NCBI RefSeq assembly: GCF_008868125.1
Contig: NZ_WAAQ01000003.1
Coordinates: 1 to 64,000, forward strand
Direction: 5' to 3'
DNA: 64,000 nt
Origin: Microbacterium maritypicum
Lineage (GTDB): Bacteria; Actinomycetota; Actinomycetes; Actinomycetales; Microbacteriaceae
Translations under genes and position numbers: made by a program
The notes under the pieces: model-generated
Databases searched by the model: none
Told to the model about the DNA's origin: nothing
What the model saw: the letters and a program-made list of their open reading frames with translations, nothing else
Part shown: piece after piece, positions 25,034 through 33,786 of the stretch
Layout: each line of letters begins with the position of its first letter
How positions within the stretch are numbered: position 1 is the first letter of the stretch

Positions 25034-26230
25034 TCAGGCCGCGAGACCGGCCCGACGCACGGCAGCGCCCATCGCCGCGAACGCCTCGTCGAGCACCGGA
25101 CGAGGCGTCGCGAACACGATCCGCGCATGGTCCTCCGCACCACGCCCGAGCAGGCGTCCCTCGGTCAGCACGACCCCGGCCTGCTCACGGAAGAACGCTG
25201 CCGGGGAACCCGTGATCCCGAGCGCGGACATGTCTATCCACCCGATGTATGTCGCCTCGGGCACGCGATACACGGCGCCGGGAAGATGCTCGTCCACCAG
25301 CGACGCGAGCTGCCGCCGCGACCCGTCGAGGTACTCGATCACGTCCGTCAGCCACGGCTTTCCCGACCGATACGCCGCCGTCGAGGCGACGACGCCGAGG
25401 GTGGCCGCGCCGTGCTGCACCGCGAACCCGAACCGCGTGTAGAGCTGCTGATCCGCATCGTTCGAGGTGATCAGCTGCGCGGTCTTCAACCCCGGGATGT
25501 TCCACGCCTTCGATGCGCTCGTCCCCGTGACCGTATGCGCGGCCGTCGCCGGCGACACCGACGCGTAGGGCACGAACGGCGCACCGTCGTACCGCAGCGG
25601 GGCGTGGATCTCATCCGCGAACACCCGCCCGCCGTGCCGCTCCACGATCTGAGCGATCGCCTCGAGCTCCTCCCGACCGACGATCGTGCCGGTGGGGTTG
25701 TGCGGGTTGCAGAGCACGAGTGTCCGCGCCCCCGCGGCGAAGGCCTCGTCGATGCGCTGCAGGTCGTGCTGCCAGCGCCCGTCGATCTCGACACCTGGCA
25801 CCTCGATCACCGGATGCCCGATCGCCGGCAGGTATGTCAGGAACGGCATGTACGCAGGAGTCGGCACGATCACGGGCGAACCCGCCGGCGCATACTCCTG
25901 CACCGCGACCCCGAGAGCCGCCATCACATCCGATACCGGATGCACCCGCTCCGGGTCGACCACCCAGCCGTACTCGTCGCGCATCCAGTCAGCCGTCGCC
26001 TCTCCCAGCTCCGTCGCCTGCGGGGGCGAGAGGTAGCCGAGGTTCTCGCCATCGATCGCCCGGTGCAGCGCCTCCGCGATCTCGGGAGCGACCCCGAAGT
26101 CCATCTCCGCCACCCACGCCCCGATGTGGCCGGGATGCAGACTCCACTTACGACTCTGCGGCCGATCGAGGAAGAGACGGGTACGCGCATCGAACGGATG
26201 CAACGCGTGCGAGGAACGGTCCGCGGTCAT
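25034..26230 (-). CDS. MalY/PatB-type PLP-dependent aminotransferase or C-S lyase
   Basis: The 398-aa class I/II aminotransferase has YLSPPQATELGEA, CNPHNPTGTIV, FADEIHAPLRYDG and the PLP lysine in TSASKAWNIPGLKTA. The sequence AWVAEMDFGVAPEIAEAL near the N-terminus and SKAWN are typical of MalY/PatB proteins, which act as cystathionine beta-lyases and, in some cases, regulators. The start at 26230 (MTADRSSHALHPFD) is chosen because family members begin there; the frame extends to 26359. Neighbours give no pathway clue. Confidence 0.87.
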   Translation of the reverse strand: MTADRSSHALHPFDARTRLFLDRPQSRKWSLHPGHIGAWVAEMDFGVAPEIAEALHRAIDGENLGYLSPPQATELGEATADWMRDEYGWVVDPERVHPVSDVMAALGVAVQEYAPAGSPVIVPTPAYMPFLTYLPAIGHPVIEVPGVEIDGRWQHDLQRIDEAFAAGARTLVLCNPHNPTGTIVGREELEAIAQIVERHGGRVFADEIHAPLRYDGAPFVPYASVSPATAAHTVTGTSASKAWNIPGLKTAQLITSNDADQQLYTRFGFAVQHGAATLGVVASTAAYRSGKPWLTDVIEYLDGSRRQLASLVDEHLPGAVYRVPEATYIGWIDMSALGITGSPAAFFREQAGVVLTEGRLLGRGAEDHARIVFATPRPVLDEAFAAMGAAVRRAGLAA

Positions 26231-26396
26231 GATCTGGGTTCCCGCCGGTTCAGCCGACGGCGTCGGTACAGGAGGGGCGCAGGGCGCGGATCTCGGACAC
26301 AGGAAACTCCATTCACAGCGGGGTCCGACCAATCTACGGACGGCCCCGCGCCGTCGCATTTCACGTTTCCGTGCGTGACGGCGATTCCCGGCGGTT

Positions 26397-26458
26397 CATC
26401 CGTCGGGAGATCGGACGGATGCAGGAGCAGAACGCGGCGAGTCTTCCTGCATCCGTCC
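26397..26458. repeat. Intergenic repeat element with a 13-bp hairpin
   Basis: A copy of the string CATCCGTCGGGAG (26397-26409) is followed by a perfect 13-bp inverted repeat: GGACGGATGCAGG at 26413-26425 and CCTGCATCCGTCC at 26446-26458, with a 20-base loop. The 25-base stretch 26402-26426 matches 54354-54378 at 21 positions without gaps. It lies downstream of the lipoprotein gene and may end its transcription, but the match elsewhere suggests a dispersed element. Confidence 0.6.
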
Positions 26459-26504
26459 CCGCTCCCTGCATCCGGCACATCCGTCGTGCGGACCCCACAG
26501 GGAA

Positions 26505-27575
26505 TCACTGCGGGGCGGGACGGCCCCGGGTCAGATGCTCGATGGTCGCCTCCGCGACGGACGTGACGGAGGATGCGTCTTCCCCGACGGGAACGGTGAA
26601 CCGCAGCCAGTCGGCACCGACACGAGCGTCGAGCACCGTCCGGCCGTAGAAGTCGACTCCCGTGAGGGCGGAGTCCGCGCCGGTGAGGGAGACCGGGCTC
26701 CCGGCATCGAGCTTCTCGAACGCCCACGCACCGGAGGGAAGGGTGGTGAGTGCGACCAGCGTGGGATCGCCGTACGGGTCCGGCCCCGTCGCGTACATGC
26801 AGTACTGCGCTCCTTCACTCGCGAAGTAGATCTCCGCGGCCGTTCCCCACCCCCCGAGCTCGGTGTAGTCCATGATCACGACTTCCCTGCCCAGGATCTC
26901 GGACGCCTCCTGCGCGGTGAGCAGCGTCTCGCATCGTGCCCCCGCGATCTTGCTCTGACCGGGCTCGAAGTCGCGAAGGGTTGCGACGGCCGATGCCAGA
27001 ACTCCCGCCATCGCCTCGCGAACACGGTCGGCATCGCTCTCGACCAATGCGGAGGACCGCAACGAACCGGTCATGAGCACGTCGCCGTCGCGAAGTTCGA
27101 TGGTGCACGAGCCCGTGTAGCACCGGATGCCGTCTCCGGGGATGTCGCTCGCGCCACGCTCCGCCGCACCGTCGATGATCGCCTGCGCACCAGGCACGAC
27201 CGCGAGACTCCAGTCCGCGGGGGAGGTCGAGTTGGGGTCCAACTGCACGGGGTCGCCCGCCGAGCACGCTATCCCTCCGGCCTGCTGCATCATGTACTGC
27301 GCCGGCCCCGGATACCAGATCGGTGTGGATGTCAGGCCCAGGACGTCTTTCTCCCCGCCGACAGACGCACCCAGAACGCCCGCGACGGCGCTGTTCACGT
27401 CGGAGCACGTCACATCGAACGCCGCCTCGGGAGCCACGATGGGTTCCTCTGTGGGTGTCGGCGTCGGATCCGGCGCGGAGGCGGAGGGACTCGGCGATAC
27501 GTCGGGGACAGGAGTGCATCCGGCCATGACCAAGACGGTCGCGAGGCCGAGAGGAGCAAGGAGACGCAGGCGCAT
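26505..27575 (-). CDS. Hypothetical lipoprotein, 356 aa
   Basis: The N-terminus MRLRLLAPLGLATVLVMAGC is a lipoprotein signal peptide with the lipobox VMAGC, so the protein is anchored outside the membrane through Cys20. A Ser/Pro/Thr linker follows. The rest shows two related halves of ~140 residues, each with paired cysteines (FDVTCSDVNSAV and ARCETLLTAQEASEIL). The second half also has AQYCMYATGPDPYG. I recognise no enzyme motif. The arrangement resembles DUF3558-like actinobacterial lipoproteins, without certainty. It is divergent from purL. Confidence 0.75.
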   Translation of the reverse strand: MRLRLLAPLGLATVLVMAGCTPVPDVSPSPSASAPDPTPTPTEEPIVAPEAAFDVTCSDVNSAVAGVLGASVGGEKDVLGLTSTPIWYPGPAQYMMQQAGGIACSAGDPVQLDPNSTSPADWSLAVVPGAQAIIDGAAERGASDIPGDGIRCYTGSCTIELRDGDVLMTGSLRSSALVESDADRVREAMAGVLASAVATLRDFEPGQSKIAGARCETLLTAQEASEILGREVVIMDYTELGGWGTAAEIYFASEGAQYCMYATGPDPYGDPTLVALTTLPSGAWAFEKLDAGSPVSLTGADSALTGVDFYGRTVLDARVGADWLRFTVPVGEDASSVTSVAEATIEHLTRGRPAPQ

Positions 27576-27731
27576 ATCGCCACCCTAGGATCACCAGGGC
27601 GGAAAGCCTGGGTGTTTCATACAACGATTCGATGAAGGCGGCGGGTTCACGTGCTCCTTCAGCCGAAATCCTGTCGGACGCCGCGCCGGTAGACTGAACC
27701 TGCCCCGCCGGCCCCTTCCTTTGGAGTGCGC

Positions 27732-30062
27732 GTGACCACCGCCCCTGCACCTTCCCACCAGCACGTCCCCGACTCTGTCGAGAACGCGATCGCGACGCCC
27801 GAGAAGGAGCAGCCGTACGCGGCTCTCGGACTCAAGCCCGACGAGTACGCGCGCATCAAGGAGATCCTCGGACGCCGCCCCACTTCGGGCGAGCTGGCGA
27901 TGTACTCCGTCATGTGGTCGGAGCACTGCTCCTATAAGTCGTCCAAGAACTACCTGCGTCGTTTCGGCCAGAAGGTCTCCGACGAGATGAAGGAACGCCT
28001 CATGGTGGGCATGGGCCAGAACGCGGGCGTCGTCGACGTCGGCGAGGGCTGGGCCGTCACCTTCAAGGCCGAGTCGCACAACCACCCGTCGTTCATCGAG
28101 CCCTTCCAGGGCGCGGCGACCGGTGTCGGCGGCATCGTCCGCGACATCATCTCGATGGGCGCCCGCCCGGTCGCGGTCATGGACGCCCTGCGCTTCGGTG
28201 CGATCGACCACCCCGACACCGCCCGCGTCGTGCACGGCGTGACCAGCGGCATCAGCTTCTACGGCAACTGCCTGGGCCTTCCGAACATCGGCGGCGAGAC
28301 GGTGTTCGATTCCGTCTACCAGGCCAACCCCCTCGTGAACGCGCTCGCGGTGGGCGTGCTGCGTCACGAAGACCTCAAGCTCGCCAACGCGACCGGCGTC
28401 GGCAACAAGGTCGTGCTGTTCGGCGCTCGCACGGGTGGCGACGGCATCGGCGGCGCGAGCATCCTGGCCTCCGACTCCTTCGACTCCACCGGTCCGACCA
28501 AGCGTCCCGCCGTGCAGGTGGGCGACCCGTTCGCCGAGAAGGTGCTCATCGAGTGCTGCCTGGAGCTGTACCGCGGCGAGCTCGTCGAGGCGATCCAGGA
28601 CCTGGGCGCGGCCGGCATCTCCTGCGCGACCAGCGAGCTCGCGGCCAACGGCAACAGCGGCATGAAGGTCTCCCTCGACAACGTGCTGCTGCGCGACCCC
28701 ACGCTCACGGCCGAGGAGATCCTCATGTCGGAGTCGCAGGAGCGCATGATGGCGATCGTCGCCCCCGAGAAGCTCGACGCATTCCTCGAGGTCGTGAACA
28801 AGTGGGAGGTCGAGACCTCCGTGCTCGGCGAGGTCACCGGCGACGGACGCCTCATCATCGACTGGCAGGGCGAGCGCATCGTCGACGTCGACCCCTCGAC
28901 CGTCGCGGTCGACGGCCCCGTCTACGACCGCCCGGTCGCCTACCCGACGTGGATCGACGCACTGCAGTCGGATGCCGCGGAGAACCTTCCCCGCTCGAAC
29001 GACCCGGAGACGCTGCGCGAGCAGTTCCTGAACCTCGTCGCGTCGCCGAACCTGGCCGACACGAGCTGGATCACCAACCAGTACGACTACTACGTGCTCG
29101 GCAACACCGCCCTGAGCTTCCCCGACGACGCCGGCATGATCCGCGTCGACGAGGAGTCGGGTCTCGGCTTCGCCGTCTCGACCGACGCCAACGGCCGCTA
29201 CTGCCAGCTCGACCCCTACGCGGGTGCGCAGCTGGCCCTCGCCGAGGCGTACCGCAACGTCGCCGTCACCGGCGCCGTTCCCACCGCGATCACCGACTGC
29301 CTGAACTTCGGCTCTCCCGAGAACCCCGAGGTCATGTGGCAGTTCGGTCAGACGGTCGACGGCCTGGCCGACGGATGCTACGAGCTGGGCACCCCGGTCA
29401 CCGGCGGCAACGTCTCGTTCTACAACCAGACGGGCGACGTGCCGATCCACCCGACTCCGCTCGTGGGCGTGCTCGGCATCATCGACGACGTCTCGCGCCG
29501 CATCCCCTCCGGATGGCAGGACGAGGGCCAGAACATCTACCTGCTCGGCACCACCTCGACCGAGCTCTCGGGTTCGGCCTGGGCCGATGTGGTGCACCAG
29601 CACCTCGGCGGCCTGCCCCCCAAGGTCGACCTCGCTGGTGAGAAGCGTCTCGCCGGTCTGCTGTCGGCGGCTCGCGACGAGTGGTTGATCTCCTCGGCCC
29701 ACGACCTCTCCGAAGGCGGCCTCGCGCAGGCTCTCGCCGAGGGCGTCATGCGCTTCGGTGTCGGCGCCCGCGTCTGGCTGAACGAGATCATCGAGCGCGA
29801 CGGTGTGGATGCTGCATCCGCCCTGTTCTCGGAGTCGACCGGCCGCGTGCTGGTGACCGTGCCCCGCGAAGACGACGTGAAGTTCCGCGGTCTGTGCGAA
29901 GGACGCGACTACCCGGTGATGCGCATCGGCGTGACCGACAGCGAAGGCGCGAAGCTCGAGGTTCAGGGCGTCTTCACCGTGACGGCCGCCGAACTGCGCG
30001 AGCGTTCGCAGGCCACCCTCCCGTCGTACTTCGGCCCGACCGTCACCGAGGTCAGCGCATGA
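27732..30062 (+). CDS. purL: Phosphoribosylformylglycinamidine synthase subunit PurL
   Basis: PurL converts FGAR to FGAM, with ATP and ammonia, in purine synthesis; the glutaminase and PurS are separate in this branch. The 776-aa length and the motifs [44 protein letters not shown] and [10 protein letters not shown] are those of the single-domain-pair bacterial form. The GTG at 27732 is preferred because GGAG lies 5 bases upstream; another GTG at 27726 is too close. The purQ and purS genes are not in the window. The stop overlaps the next small gene by ATGA. Confidence 0.97.
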   Translation: MTTAPAPSHQHVPDSVENAIATPEKEQPYAALGLKPDEYARIKEILGRRPTSGELAMYSVMWSEHCSYKSSKNYLRRFGQKVSDEMKERLMVGMGQNAGVVDVGEGWAVTFKAESHNHPSFIEPFQGAATGVGGIVRDIISMGARPVAVMDALRFGAIDHPDTARVVHGVTSGISFYGNCLGLPNIGGETVFDSVYQANPLVNALAVGVLRHEDLKLANATGVGNKVVLFGARTGGDGIGGASILASDSFDSTGPTKRPAVQVGDPFAEKVLIECCLELYRGELVEAIQDLGAAGISCATSELAANGNSGMKVSLDNVLLRDPTLTAEEILMSESQERMMAIVAPEKLDAFLEVVNKWEVETSVLGEVTGDGRLIIDWQGERIVDVDPSTVAVDGPVYDRPVAYPTWIDALQSDAAENLPRSNDPETLREQFLNLVASPNLADTSWITNQYDYYVLGNTALSFPDDAGMIRVDEESGLGFAVSTDANGRYCQLDPYAGAQLALAEAYRNVAVTGAVPTAITDCLNFGSPENPEVMWQFGQTVDGLADGCYELGTPVTGGNVSFYNQTGDVPIHPTPLVGVLGIIDDVSRRIPSGWQDEGQNIYLLGTTSTELSGSAWADVVHQHLGGLPPKVDLAGEKRLAGLLSAARDEWLISSAHDLSEGGLAQALAEGVMRFGVGARVWLNEIIERDGVDAASALFSESTGRVLVTVPREDDVKFRGLCEGRDYPVMRIGVTDSEGAKLEVQGVFTVTAAELRERSQATLPSYFGPTVTEVSA

Positions 30063-30214
30063 GCGACGTGAGCCGTCAGGACTCGAACGACGAGGACTAC
30101 GGCGACCTCGGCGAGAAGCGCAACCGACGCATGCGCATCGTGGCGTGGACCGTCATCATCGCGCTCATCCTCGGCGGTGGCGGCGCGACCGTGATCACGC
30201 TGCTCCTCGGCTGA
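30059..30214 (+). CDS. Small membrane protein coupled to purL, 51 aa
   Basis: The peptide has a charged N-terminus ([24 protein letters not shown] is its character: acidic then basic) and one C-terminal hydrophobic helix ([20 protein letters not shown]). Its ATG overlaps the purL stop (ATGA), which is good evidence that it is translated. No function is known; small single-helix proteins next to housekeeping genes are common in Microbacteriaceae. Confidence 0.6.
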   Translation: MSDVSRQDSNDEDYGDLGEKRNRRMRIVAWTVIIALILGGGGATVITLLLG

Positions 30215-30346
30215 GACGCCCGCTGCCTTCGGGAGGACTTTCGCCTTTCGGGCGCATGAACCCCCGCGGTGCCTCCTCCCGGGGCGGAGATCTCCTCCCG
30301 AGGTGATGCCTCCTCCCGAAGAGGTGACCGTGCATAGAGTGGGCGG
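30215..30346. repeat. Intergenic region with repeated CCTCCCG motifs
   Basis: Three copies of TCCTCCCG occur between 30270 and 30320 in the contexts GCCTCCTCCCGG, TCTCCTCCCGAG and GCCTCCTCCCGAAG, with GTGATGCC between the last two. The pattern resembles the ATGCACCTCCCGACGG units at 54427-54474. The region also holds the promoter of the zinc-finger gene. Confidence 0.45.
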
Positions 30347-30697
30347 ATGACCACCGACCTTCGCGCCCTCCTCACGGGCCTCCGTGCGCGGGCCGAGGCG
30401 CGCGTAGCATCCACGTCGCTGATGCTGGCCGAGCTCACGCATGACCGGGCGGGCTCGAACGACGACGACGAGCACGACCCCGAGGGCGTAACACTCTCGT
30501 CGGAGTGGTCGCGCCTGACCGGGCTTGCCGAGGCCGCAGCATCCGAACTCCACCAGGTCGACGACGCGCTGGCCCGGATGGATGCCGGCGCCTACGGCAG
30601 GTGCGCGAACTGCGGGAAGCCGATTCCCGCGGAGCGCCTGGCCGTGCGCCCATTCGCCGAGCACTGCGTCGCGTGCGCGGAGAAGCTCGGGCACTGA
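30347..30697 (+). CDS. DksA/TraR C4-type zinc-finger protein
   Basis: The 116-aa protein has an N-terminal helical hairpin (~1-80, coiled coil) and a C-terminal C4 zinc finger: CANC near residue 86 and CVAC near 108. This is the DksA/TraR architecture. DksA-type proteins enter the RNA polymerase secondary channel. The acidic coiled-coil tip here reads NDDDEHDPEG rather than the canonical DxxDxA, so a DksA function is uncertain. The ATG at 30347 is preceded by GGGCGG. Confidence 0.85.
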   Translation: MTTDLRALLTGLRARAEARVASTSLMLAELTHDRAGSNDDDEHDPEGVTLSSEWSRLTGLAEAAASELHQVDDALARMDAGAYGRCANCGKPIPAERLAVRPFAEHCVACAEKLGH

Positions 30698-31006
30698 GTC
30701 GGGTCGCGGCCGCGCGCGTTCACGTGTGGCGCGCACAAGCTTCGGAGATCGACCTGGACACGCCGAGGCGGGGCGGCATCCGTCAAAGTGTGGGCGCGCA
30801 GATCCGGAGCTGTGCACGCGGCGCGCCGATCGAAACCTGCTGACCAGGAAAGAAGGCTGCTGAACGCCGTCACCTTTCGCCGGTCCCGCACTCCTTAAGA
30901 AGGAATCGCGGAACACTCCCCCTGTTCTCCGATGACCGTCAATTAGGAATGCCCCTGAACTGACCCGCCCGGGAGAGCTCAGGGGCGCGATCGCAGGGAG
31001 TGCAGC
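30698..31006. other. 309-bp intergenic region upstream of the thioester surface protein
   Basis: No gene is supported here. An 8-bp inverted repeat, GCCCCTGA (30951-30958) and TCAGGGGC (30979-30986), lies 20-55 bases before the GTG start at 31007 and could form a leader hairpin. The rest probably holds the promoter of the surface protein gene. Confidence 0.4.
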
Positions 31007-32512
31007 GTGAAGGAACATAAGAAGATTCGGGGCCGACTCGGAAGTTGGATCGGTGCGAGCGTGCTCGCCTTGGGCGGGCTGATCGCCCCCCTGGCGGCTT
31101 CAGCATCGGTCGACGCAGGGGATTCGGTCTACATCGGCAGCAAGCAGGGATACTCCGGTACGGGGATGTTCCCGATCTGGGCCGAGGTCCCAGCCGTCGG
31201 CGACCCCGACTTCTGGGCGTATTGCATCGAGAACCCCGTCTCTTCAAGGACGCAGCTCGAGGGGTACGTCGGCAACGCCGAGGACTACCTCGGCAGCAAC
31301 TACTTCACCGATCCCGTGATCCAAGGGAAGGTGCTCTGGGTGCTGGCCCACGGTTACCCCGCACTGAGCCTCGAGGAGTTCGGCGCTGCGGCGGGTGCCC
31401 CCGGCATCTCCCGCAATGACGCGATCGAGGCCACCCAGTACGCGGTCTGGCGCTACACCGACCTCAACTTCGACGCGGCGTGGGCGTGGGAGACTCCGGA
31501 TTCGGAAGCCGCCTACTGGCACCTGGTGAACGGTGCGAACGCGAGCACGGGGATGACCCCGGCCGATTTCGCAGTCACTGCCAGCATCGACGCCCCCAGC
31601 GCCCCGCAGACCGCCGACTCACTGGTCGGCCCCTTCCTGGTGACCACCGACCAGCCCACCGTCAGTGTGACGGCCGACCCTGCGGTGTCACTCGTGGATG
31701 CGAGCGGGAACGCGATCGACGCGAACGCCGTCGTCGACGGTCAGACGCTGTACCTCGACCTTCGCGGGTCGACCGCCGCAGGTTCGGCGACCGTGTCCGT
31801 GGTGGCGGAGGGCTTGAGCGGCACCGGGAAGATCGTCTCGGTACCGACGAGCAACTCACCGACGCCCACGGCGGATGACCACGCGCAGACGATCATCCTG
31901 GTCGCACCGAGCACGGCGACGACCACCGACGATGCCACCGTCGAGTGGGTCACCACGGCAGTACCGGCCCCCTCCATCGGGACCTCACTGGTCGACTCCG
32001 CTGACGGCGACCGGATCCTGCCCTGGAACGGCGGCACCGTCATCGACACCGTCGCCTACCAGAACCTCACCCCCGGCACCGAGTACACCGTGACCGGCGA
32101 ACTGCAGAACAAGGCCGACGGCACCGCCACCGGCATCACCGGGTCCATCACCTTCACCCCGGAGACCGCGAACGGCTCCATCGACGTCACCTTCACCGTC
32201 CCGGTCGGCTACGCCGGCGGCACGCTCGTCGCCTTCGAGCGCCTCTACGAAGGAACCGACACCACGGGCGACCCGATCGCCGTGCACGAAGACATCGACG
32301 ACGCCGCACAGACCGTCACCATCGAGAAGGCGCCCGTGACGCCGACGACCCCGACGACGCCGACGGCGACCCCGGGCGCGAAGGGACAGCTGGCCACGAC
32401 CGGTGGCGACCTTCCCGGCATCGCCGTCGGCGCGGCCGGCGTGCTGCTCGCCCTGGGCGCGATGATCCTGCTCGTCGGACGCGCACGGCGGAAGACCATC
32501 GACGCCGACTGA
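31007..32512 (+). CDS. Sortase-anchored thioester-domain (TQXA) surface protein with VaFE repeat
   Basis: The 501-aa protein has a signal peptide (WIGASVLALGGLIAPLAASAS). Residues ~30-175 form a thioester domain: Cys in YCIENP and Gln in EATQYAVWRY can form the Cys-Gln ester used for covalent host or surface adhesion. A linker domain follows. Residues ~330-440 form a VaFE-type isopeptide beta domain (VDSADGDRILPWNGG, TPGTEYTVTGEL, LVAFERLYEG). The end is LATTG, a hydrophobic helix and RARRK, a sortase signal with a variant motif. It is likely a wall-anchored adhesin. The GTG at 31007 has AGGGAG upstream. Confidence 0.88.
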   Translation: MKEHKKIRGRLGSWIGASVLALGGLIAPLAASASVDAGDSVYIGSKQGYSGTGMFPIWAEVPAVGDPDFWAYCIENPVSSRTQLEGYVGNAEDYLGSNYFTDPVIQGKVLWVLAHGYPALSLEEFGAAAGAPGISRNDAIEATQYAVWRYTDLNFDAAWAWETPDSEAAYWHLVNGANASTGMTPADFAVTASIDAPSAPQTADSLVGPFLVTTDQPTVSVTADPAVSLVDASGNAIDANAVVDGQTLYLDLRGSTAAGSATVSVVAEGLSGTGKIVSVPTSNSPTPTADDHAQTIILVAPSTATTTDDATVEWVTTAVPAPSIGTSLVDSADGDRILPWNGGTVIDTVAYQNLTPGTEYTVTGELQNKADGTATGITGSITFTPETANGSIDVTFTVPVGYAGGTLVAFERLYEGTDTTGDPIAVHEDIDDAAQTVTIEKAPVTPTTPTTPTATPGAKGQLATTGGDLPGIAVGAAGVLLALGAMILLVGRARRKTIDAD

Positions 32513-32520
32513 CGAGCCGT

Positions 32521-32556
32521 GTCGGCCTCGCCTCTCTACGGAGTGGCGAGGCCGAC
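32521..32556. terminator. Terminator with 12-bp stem after the surface protein gene
   Basis: GTCGGCCTCGCC pairs perfectly with GGCGAGGCCGAC around a 12-base loop, 8 bases after the stop at 32512. The tail is AATC without a T run. The end of the small minus-strand gene at 32536 falls inside it, so it may act in both directions. Confidence 0.7.
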
Positions 32557-32796
32557 AATCGGCCCTGAGGCGACCGGGACGCCGCGTCCCTCGAGATCGA
32601 TCTCGTCCCGCTCGCCTCCCCCGGACAGAGGTGCGCCGGTGTCGCGCCGGCGACCGACAGCGCGCTCCTGCCGACCAGACGGCATCCGCCCGAAGTCTCC
32701 CGACACACGCATGCGGCGCAGCACCCAATGCGTGTCGAGATACTGCGAATCGCTCCAGACCCGGGCGTCGAGGTCCTCGGCGGTGCTCGGATTCAT
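32536..32796 (-). CDS. Small hypothetical protein, 86 aa (uncertain)
   Basis: This minus-strand frame (MNPSTAEDLDARVWSDSQYL) shows strong G/C preference in third codon positions, as real genes here do, and it ends inside a shared terminator. There is no clear ribosome binding site at the ATG and no recognised domain. It fills an otherwise empty ~370-bp gap, which is the main reason to keep it. Confidence 0.4.
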   Translation of the reverse strand: MNPSTAEDLDARVWSDSQYLDTHWVLRRMRVSGDFGRMPSGRQERAVGRRRDTGAPLSGGGERDEIDLEGRGVPVASGPIVGLATP

Positions 32797-32997
32797 GATG
32801 CCGTCGATGAATCCGAGCCCGCCGAGGACCTGTCGCCGCGCGAACCCCGTGCGTGGATGGCTGTCGATCCCGAAAGGACGTCAATCTCGGCGTCACTTTT
32901 TGCGACTCTCGCACACCTTCTCTGTGTGAGAGTTCTTGATCGGCGCACGACGACAGCCGACTCGACGGTTGCCTCGACGCTGAACGAGCTCGAGAGC

Positions 32998-33405
32998 ATG
33001 AGCCATACACGTCGCGCCGCAGTCGTCGACGAGCTCGTCTTGCAGCGCTCCCGCATCGAACAGCTGCTGTCGGGGATCTCAGGCCTCGACGTCGTTGAGG
33101 TCTGCCCCACGCTCCGCGGTTTCCTGGGGTGGCTGCGCCACACCGAAAGAACTCGATGGCCTCATCTACTCGTGCTCTCGCTCCCCTTCGATCCGCTCGC
33201 GTCGAACGATCTGTCCGCGCTCACGGCTCTGCGCGAGGCCGGCATCCGCGTGCTCGCTCTCACATCGCCGGGTACGCGAACGACTGCCCGGCGTGTCGCG
33301 GCCGCAGGCACCGACGGGTTCGTGTCCACCGCCGACTCGGAAGACGACTTCGTCGTCGCCGCCACCATCGTCCTGACGGGAGGCACGATCATGACGTCCC
33401 CCTGA
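32998..33405 (+). CDS. Receiver-like N-terminal part of a split response-regulator-like protein
   Basis: The 135-aa product (from MSHTRRAAVVDELVLQRSR) has alternating strands and helices of a CheY-like fold (LLVLSLPFDP, IRVLALTSPG, GTDGFVSTADSEDDFV). It lacks the usual phosphorylated Asp-Lys pattern, so it is probably an atypical receiver. It ends LTGGTIMTSP-stop, where the stop is made by a 29-bp tandem duplication. Removing one unit joins it in frame to the HTH protein at 33420. A GTG at 32926 would add 24 residues. The original full-length product would have been about 228 aa. Confidence 0.65.
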   Translation: MSHTRRAAVVDELVLQRSRIEQLLSGISGLDVVEVCPTLRGFLGWLRHTERTRWPHLLVLSLPFDPLASNDLSALTALREAGIRVLALTSPGTRTTARRVAAAGTDGFVSTADSEDDFVVAATIVLTGGTIMTSP

Positions 33406-33429
33406 CGGGAGGCACGATCATGACGTCCC
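33372..33429 (+). repeat. Perfect 29-bp tandem duplication that splits a regulator gene
   Basis: Two identical 29-bp units, 33372-33400 and 33401-33429, each contain a GGGAGG ribosome binding site and ATG. The unit length is not a multiple of three, so the second copy brings a TGA (33403-33405) into the upstream frame. The downstream ATG (33420) lies in the frame that the upstream gene would use if one unit were lost. Confidence 0.92.
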
Positions 33430-33710
33430 CCGCGCACGACATCGTCGAACCCGGCTCCCCGGGAACGCGTCTGAGCGCCCAGGAGGCGCGAGTGCTCGCG
33501 CTCTACGTGAACGGCATGACCATCGGTCAAGCGGCCGATGCCATGGGCATCCGCCACGACACGGCAAGGAAGTACCTCAATCGCGTGCGCGACAAGTTCA
33601 CATCGGCGGGTCGCCCTGCCCGCTCGAAGCTCCAACTGGCGCAGATCGCCTGGGCTGACGGGTACGCGGATCCTTCGCCACACGAGGGGCCCTGCATGAT
33701 CACCGAATGA
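33420..33710 (+). CDS. LuxR-type HTH protein, C-terminal part of a split regulator, 96 aa
   Basis: The protein has a GerE/LuxR helix-turn-helix (TRLSAQEARVLALYVNGMTIGQAADAMGI, then RHDTARKYLNRVRDKF). The GGGAGG site 7 bases before ATG 33420 is perfect and comes from the duplication, so the HTH domain can be made alone. The 14 bases between the upstream TGA and this ATG allow translational coupling. A free DNA-binding domain without its receiver could act constitutively. Targets are unknown. Confidence 0.75.
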   Translation: MTSPAHDIVEPGSPGTRLSAQEARVLALYVNGMTIGQAADAMGIRHDTARKYLNRVRDKFTSAGRPARSKLQLAQIAWADGYADPSPHEGPCMITE

Positions 33711-33786
33711 GCCGGGGTCGTGGAGCCGGAGAGGACCCCACGATCCCGCCGAGAAGGAGTGCAGATCCCCGGAATCGTGGCGCGAC

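Noticed and set aside
27591..29702. A 703-codon open frame antisense to purL
   Set aside because: purL is certain on the plus strand; the antisense product is low-complexity (Asp, Arg, Val, His) with no recognisable fold.
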